From: Solirubrobacterales bacterium
Lineage (GTDB): Bacteria > Actinomycetota > Thermoleophilia > Solirubrobacterales > Solirubrobacteraceae
Length of the DNA stretch: 9,644 nucleotides
Assembly (NCBI GenBank): GCA_017354065.1
Contig: JAFMRN010000066.1
Location: 1-9,644 of the forward strand
Direction: 5' to 3'
Positions 6,444 to 9,644 of this stretch are shown here, piece after piece. Both the position numbers and the translations under genes were made by a program. A model generated the notes under the pieces. It made no database searches. It was not told the origin of the DNA and worked only from the letters and a program-made list of their open reading frames with translations. Positions within the stretch are counted from its first letter, which is position 1, and each line of letters starts with the position of its first letter.

Positions 6444-7730
6444 ATGACCGCCACAGCTCAATCCAGCCCGTCAGGCGATACCGCGCTGCAGCGCGCCTCC
6501 GGAGCGCTGCCGGCGTTCCCGCCCAGCCCGCTGAGCGGTGCTCTGGCGAACAACGCCGAGCGGTTCAGCGCCGCGCTGGCCCGCGCCGACAAGGTCGCGG
6601 CGACGCTGCGCCAGGACGCGGCCGAGCGTGACGCGGCAAACGCCGATCCCCGCGCCGAGGTGGAGCTGTTGCGTGAGAACGATCTGCTCCAAGCGCGCGA
6701 ACCGGTCGCCTACGGCGGAGACGGCCTCAACTACGCCCAGGCCGCACAGATCATCCGGCGTGTGGCGCGCGGTGATACCAACGTCGGGCACCTGATCGGC
6801 TACCACTTTGCGGACTCCGGCCTGGCGGGCCTGCTCGGCACCAAGGAGCAGGGGGACGCCCAGTCACGGCGCAACGGCGCCGACAAGCTGTTCTGGGGCG
6901 GCATCCAGAACCCGCGCGGCGGCTCTGACGTGGTGCTCAGCGAGGAGGGCGACCACTACGTGCTGAACGGGCGGCGCTCGTTCGCCTCCAACGCGAAGGT
7001 CGCCGACATCAACAACGTGACGGCCAGCTTCGGCGAGGCCCTGGTGTTCGTGAACCTGCCGAACGACCGGCCCGGCATCAACTACCTGGACAACTGGAAC
7101 AACATCGGCCAGCGGCTGACGGCGTCCGGCGGCGTCGAGCTGCACAACGTGCGCGTCGAGCGCGATGAGATCCTCGGTCCCGATCCGATCGGCTCCGCCG
7201 AGCTCCAGCCCTACCACACGCTGGTCACCCCGCACTGGCAGCTGGCGTTTGTGAACTTCTACATCGGCACCGCCGAGGGCGCGATCCAGGAGGCGTTCGA
7301 GTGGACGCGCGCCAACGCCGCGCCGTGGGAGACCTCCGGCGTGGAGGCAGCCACTGACGACGCCTACATCCTGGAAACCGCCGGGGAGCTGGTCGCCCAG
7401 GTCCGCGCCGCCGCGCTGCTGGCCGACCGCGCGGGGGAGGCGCTGCAGACCGGCCTGGACACCGGCATCAGCGTCAGCCCCGAACAGCGCGCCGAGGCGG
7501 CCGTGGCCGTGTATGAGGCCAAGTACCTGGCCACCAAGGTCGCGCTGGAGACGACCAGCCGCCTGTTCGAGATCCAGGGCGCCCGCGCCACCACCGCCGC
7601 ATATGGCTTCGACCGTCACTGGCGCAACGTCCGGACCCACACCGTGCACGACCCCGTCGCCTACAAGGCCCGTGAGGTCGGTGACTGGGCGCTGAATCAG
7701 CGCGGACCCGAATTCTCCCTCTACCGCTAA
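6444..7730 (+). CDS. DszC/MsuC-family flavin-dependent monooxygenase (acyl-CoA dehydrogenase fold)
   Basis: 428 residues, with the acyl-CoA dehydrogenase fold used as a monooxygenase. GHLIGYHF (115-122) carries residues equivalent to DszC His92 and Tyr96 (here His116 and Tyr120). The C-terminal YGFDRHWRNVRTHTVHDPVAYK (387-408) carries the equivalent of His391 (His402) where true dehydrogenases have an ERxxRD-type segment. DNWNNIGQR (216-224) resembles MsuC. Lying between ssuD and sfnG, the best role is MsuC-like: oxidation of methanesulfinate to methanesulfonate with reduced flavin. A DszC-like sulfide/sulfoxide oxidase is the alternative. The usual Q-T-D-S-G is L-T-A-S-G (225-229), and the N-terminus is about 24 residues longer than DszC, rich in Ala, Ser and Pro. 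GGGGAG (6431-6436), overlapping the ssuD stop and 7 nt from the ATG, fixes the start. Confidence 0.88.
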   Translation: MTATAQSSPSGDTALQRASGALPAFPPSPLSGALANNAERFSAALARADKVAATLRQDAAERDAANADPRAEVELLRENDLLQAREPVAYGGDGLNYAQAAQIIRRVARGDTNVGHLIGYHFADSGLAGLLGTKEQGDAQSRRNGADKLFWGGIQNPRGGSDVVLSEEGDHYVLNGRRSFASNAKVADINNVTASFGEALVFVNLPNDRPGINYLDNWNNIGQRLTASGGVELHNVRVERDEILGPDPIGSAELQPYHTLVTPHWQLAFVNFYIGTAEGAIQEAFEWTRANAAPWETSGVEAATDDAYILETAGELVAQVRAAALLADRAGEALQTGLDTGISVSPEQRAEAAVAVYEAKYLATKVALETTSRLFEIQGARATTAAYGFDRHWRNVRTHTVHDPVAYKAREVGDWALNQRGPEFSLYR

Positions 7731-7743
7731 GGAGCCACAACCG

Positions 7744-8922
7744 ATGCCCACAGACCCGAAAACCGAGCCGCTGCGCTTCGCCTACTGGGTGCCGAACGTG
7801 TCCGGCGGCCTGGTGACCAGCACGATCGAGCAGCGCACCGACTGGTCCTTCGAGTACAACCGCAAGCTGGCCCGGATCGCCGAGCGCGGCGGCTTTGACT
7901 ACGCGCTCTCACAGGTCCGCTACACGGCCAGCTACGGCGCCGAGTACCAGCACGAGTCGACCAGCTTCAGCCTCGCGCTGCTGCTGGCGACCGAGCGTCT
8001 GAAGCTGATCGCGGCCGTCCACCCGGGGCTGTGGCACCCGGGTGTGCTGGCCAAGTGGGTCGCCACCGCCGACCACCTGTCAAACGGCCGCGTGGCGGTC
8101 AACATCGTGTCGGGCTGGTTCAAGGATGAGTTCCGCCAGCTCGGGGAGCCGTGGCTGGAGCACGATGAGCGTTACCGCCGGACCGCCGAGTACCTCCAGG
8201 CGCTGGTCAAGTACTGGACCGAGGACGACGCCCAGTTCGCCGGTGACTTCTACCGGATCCGCGACTTCACGCTGAAGCCCAAGCCGCTGTCCTGGCCGGG
8301 CCGTCCGCACCCGGAGATCTTCCAGGGCGGGAACTCCGCGGCCGCGCGTTTCAACGGCGGCCACTACAGCGACTGGTACTTCTCCAACGGGAAGGACTTT
8401 GACGGCGTCACCGAGCAGCTCGAGGACCTCAAGGCCCACGCCGCCGACGCCGGCCGCGCGACGCCGCCGCGCTTTGGCCTGAACGGCTTTGTGATCGTCC
8501 GCGACACCGAGAAGGAAGCCAAGGACACGCTGCGCGAGATCGTCGACAAGGCCCACGTGGAGGCGGTCAAGGGCTTCCGCGACGCCGTCCAGCAGGCCGG
8601 GCCCTCCACATCGGACAAGAAGGGGATGTGGGCGGACTCAAGCTTCGAGGATCTGGTCCAGTACAACGACGGCTTCCGCACGCAGCTGATCGGCACGCCC
8701 GAGCAGGTGGCTGAGCGGATCATCGCCTACCGCAAGCTCGGCGTCGACCTGATCCTCGGCGGCTTCCTCCACTACCACGAGGATGTCGAGGCCTTTGGCC
8801 GCGACGTGATCCCGATAGTGCGGGAGCTCGAGGTTGAGAACGGCCTCGATGCCAGCGCCGTCCCGGATCCCCAGGCGGGGCTCTCAGACAAGGATCCGGA
8901 GCTGACGGCCGCGGCCGCCTGA
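7744..8922 (+). CDS. sfnG: Dimethylsulfone monooxygenase SfnG
   Basis: 392 residues, matching Pseudomonas SfnG along the barrel. SfnG uses FMNH2 and O2 to split dimethylsulfone into methanesulfinate and formaldehyde. Recognised stretches are RFAYWVPNVSGGLV (11-24), EYNRKLARIAERGGFDYALS (37-56), SYGAEYQHES (63-72), NGRVAVNIVSGWFKDEF (114-130), GEPWLEHDERYRR (134-146), FTLKPKPL (175-182), HPEIFQGGNS (189-198), DWYFSNG (210-216), FEDLVQYNDGF (301-311), LIGTPEQVAERI (315-326) and LGGFLHYHEDVEAFG (338-352). About 30 C-terminal residues (363-392, acidic then AAAA) run beyond the family core. AAGGAG (7729-7734) overlaps the upstream stop and lies 9 nt before the ATG. It shares an operon with the DszC/MsuC-like gene and ssuD, which supply the next two steps to sulfite. 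Confidence 0.95.
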   Translation: MPTDPKTEPLRFAYWVPNVSGGLVTSTIEQRTDWSFEYNRKLARIAERGGFDYALSQVRYTASYGAEYQHESTSFSLALLLATERLKLIAAVHPGLWHPGVLAKWVATADHLSNGRVAVNIVSGWFKDEFRQLGEPWLEHDERYRRTAEYLQALVKYWTEDDAQFAGDFYRIRDFTLKPKPLSWPGRPHPEIFQGGNSAAARFNGGHYSDWYFSNGKDFDGVTEQLEDLKAHAADAGRATPPRFGLNGFVIVRDTEKEAKDTLREIVDKAHVEAVKGFRDAVQQAGPSTSDKKGMWADSSFEDLVQYNDGFRTQLIGTPEQVAERIIAYRKLGVDLILGGFLHYHEDVEAFGRDVIPIVRELEVENGLDASAVPDPQAGLSDKDPELTAAAA

Positions 8923-8940
8923 GCAGCGGACCCTACACTC

Positions 8941-8959
8941 CACTAACAGATGGTTAGTG
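8941..8959. repeat. 7-bp inverted repeat over the sfnB start codon (candidate operator)
   Basis: CACTAAC, a 5-base spacer AGATG, then GTTAGTG: a perfect 7-bp dyad. The ATG of the downstream gene (8950-8952) lies in the spacer. The spacing also gives a T-N11-A (T8944 to A8956). TACACT at 8934-8939 could be a -10 that would start a nearly leaderless transcript. The dyad could be a repressor operator or a small hairpin hiding the start codon; no regulator can be assigned. Confidence 0.5.
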
Positions 8960-9644
8960 CCGACCTCGACACCCCGCCCCGGCTGAAGAGCCATTCGGAG
9001 GCGCGCCAGGCAGCGGAGCGGTATGCCGAGGGCCTGAGGCCCGGGGTGATCGAGCGTGACCGCGCCGGTGCGGACCGGATCCCGCATCAGGAGCTGGCGG
9101 CCTTTGACCGCTCCGGGCTGCTGGCGCTCACGATCCCCGAGGAGCACGGCGGCTCGGGCCTGGGGCCGAGCACGCTCGCCGAGGTCACACAGATCATCGC
9201 GGCCGTAGACCCCGCGATCGCCCAGGGTCCACAGGGCCACTACCTGTTCCTGGACGTGATCCTGGCGCTGGGCAACGAGCAGCAGAAGCAGCGCCTGCTG
9301 GGGGACGTGCTGGCCGGCAAGCGGATCGCCAACGCCCTGGCCGAACGCGGTGGCGCCAACGCTCAGGACCTGAAGACCAGGATCTCAGGAGCGCCCCTGG
9401 CCGGTGCTGAGCCCACAGCCAGCACCGGCCCCATAACGTTGAATGGCAAGAAGTACTACACCACCGGCTCGCTGACCGCTCACCGGATCGCGGTGTCCGC
9501 CCTGGATGCCGAGGACCGGCTGCTGATCGCCTTCGTCGAGCGCGACCAGCCCGGGGTCAAGCTCGACACCGACTGGGACGTGATGGGCCAGCGCGCGACC
9601 GTCAGCGGCAGCATCACCTTTGAGGACGTCGAGCTCGACCCGGC
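8950..9644 (+). CDS. sfnB: SfnB-family sulfur acquisition oxidoreductase (partial, N-terminal part)
   Basis: 231 complete codons before the right edge; the full gene should be near 400. This acyl-CoA-dehydrogenase-fold protein has SEARQAAERYAEGLRPGVIERDR (16-38), RSGLLALTIPEEHGGSG (54-70), DPAIAQGPQGHYLFLD (87-102), GKKYYTTGSLTAHRIAV (166-182) and GQRATVSGSITFEDVEL (213-229). The TGSLTAHR and QRATVSG stretches point to SfnB rather than to a fatty-acid dehydrogenase. SfnB proteins are tied to dimethylsulfone and organosulfur use and probably act as flavin-dependent monooxygenases, but the precise reaction is uncertain. Residues 147-160 (Gly/Ala/Pro/Thr-rich) look like a small loop insertion and coincide with a DNA hairpin. 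The gene lies 27 nt after sfnG, and no clear Shine-Dalgarno sequence precedes the ATG, unlike its operon neighbours. Confidence 0.87.
   Translation, partial: MVSADLDTPPRLKSHSEARQAAERYAEGLRPGVIERDRAGADRIPHQELAAFDRSGLLALTIPEEHGGSGLGPSTLAEVTQIIAAVDPAIAQGPQGHYLFLDVILALGNEQQKQRLLGDVLAGKRIANALAERGGANAQDLKTRISGAPLAGAEPTASTGPITLNGKKYYTTGSLTAHRIAVSALDAEDRLLIAFVERDQPGVKLDTDWDVMGQRATVSGSITFEDVELDP
9399..9430. repeat. 11-bp perfect inverted repeat inside sfnB
   Basis: GGCCGGTGCTG (9399-9409) and its exact reverse complement (9420-9430) flank a 10-base loop. There is no T-tract and the frame stays open, so it is not an intrinsic terminator. It encodes a loop (about residues 150-160) that looks inserted relative to SfnB relatives. 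Confidence 0.6.

Noticed and set aside
6864..7751. 295-codon minus-strand open frame
   Set aside because: It is antisense to the DszC/MsuC-like gene and composed of Gly/Ala/Val/Arg-rich sequence typical of high-GC shadow frames, with no recognisable domain.
9399..9430. Hairpin as an intrinsic terminator after sfnG
   Set aside because: There is no T-tract and it lies deep inside an intact sfnB-like reading frame.

Overview
The window is GC-rich (about two thirds or more G+C by eye) and almost fully coding. The codon bias, an SsuD with a long N-terminal loop, and a leaderless-looking start (TANNNT box 7 nt before an ATG) all suggest an actinomycete or related Actinomycetota. A high-GC proteobacterium cannot be excluded from the sequence alone. 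There is no RNA gene, insertion sequence, CRISPR array or integration scar.

Every enzyme gene belongs to one of two flavin-monooxygenase superfamilies used in organosulfur scavenging. Five are bacterial luciferase-like (LLM, FMNH2-dependent) enzymes. Three are acyl-CoA-dehydrogenase-fold enzymes of the DszC/MsuC/SfnB type. The only other gene is a LysR-type regulator.

Layout. At the left edge, an SfnB-like gene on the minus strand (353 to beyond base 1) is cut by the window. Diverging from it is a plus-strand unit of three LLM genes: two NtaA/SnaA/DszA-family monooxygenases (480-1820 and 1817-3202, ATGA overlap) and an SsuD-like protein (3208-4263) that lacks the usual SsuD active-site residues. 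This unit runs tail to tail into the lysR gene (5180-4260, minus), sharing a CTAG at both stop codons. Divergent from lysR, across an AT-rich 117-base control region, is a second plus-strand operon: ssuD (5298-6431), a DszC/MsuC-like flavin monooxygenase (6444-7730), sfnG (7744-8922), and an sfnB-like gene (8950 onward, cut by the right edge).

Reading. From family knowledge, SfnG converts dimethylsulfone to methanesulfinate, MsuC-type enzymes convert methanesulfinate to methanesulfonate, and SsuD/MsuD-type enzymes release sulfite from sulfonates. The right-hand operon could therefore carry dimethylsulfone all the way to sulfite as a sulfur source, under a LysR-type regulator. The left unit probably handles other C-S (or C-N) substrates. 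All these monooxygenases need reduced flavin, but no flavin reductase and no transporter lies in the window; they must be supplied from elsewhere.
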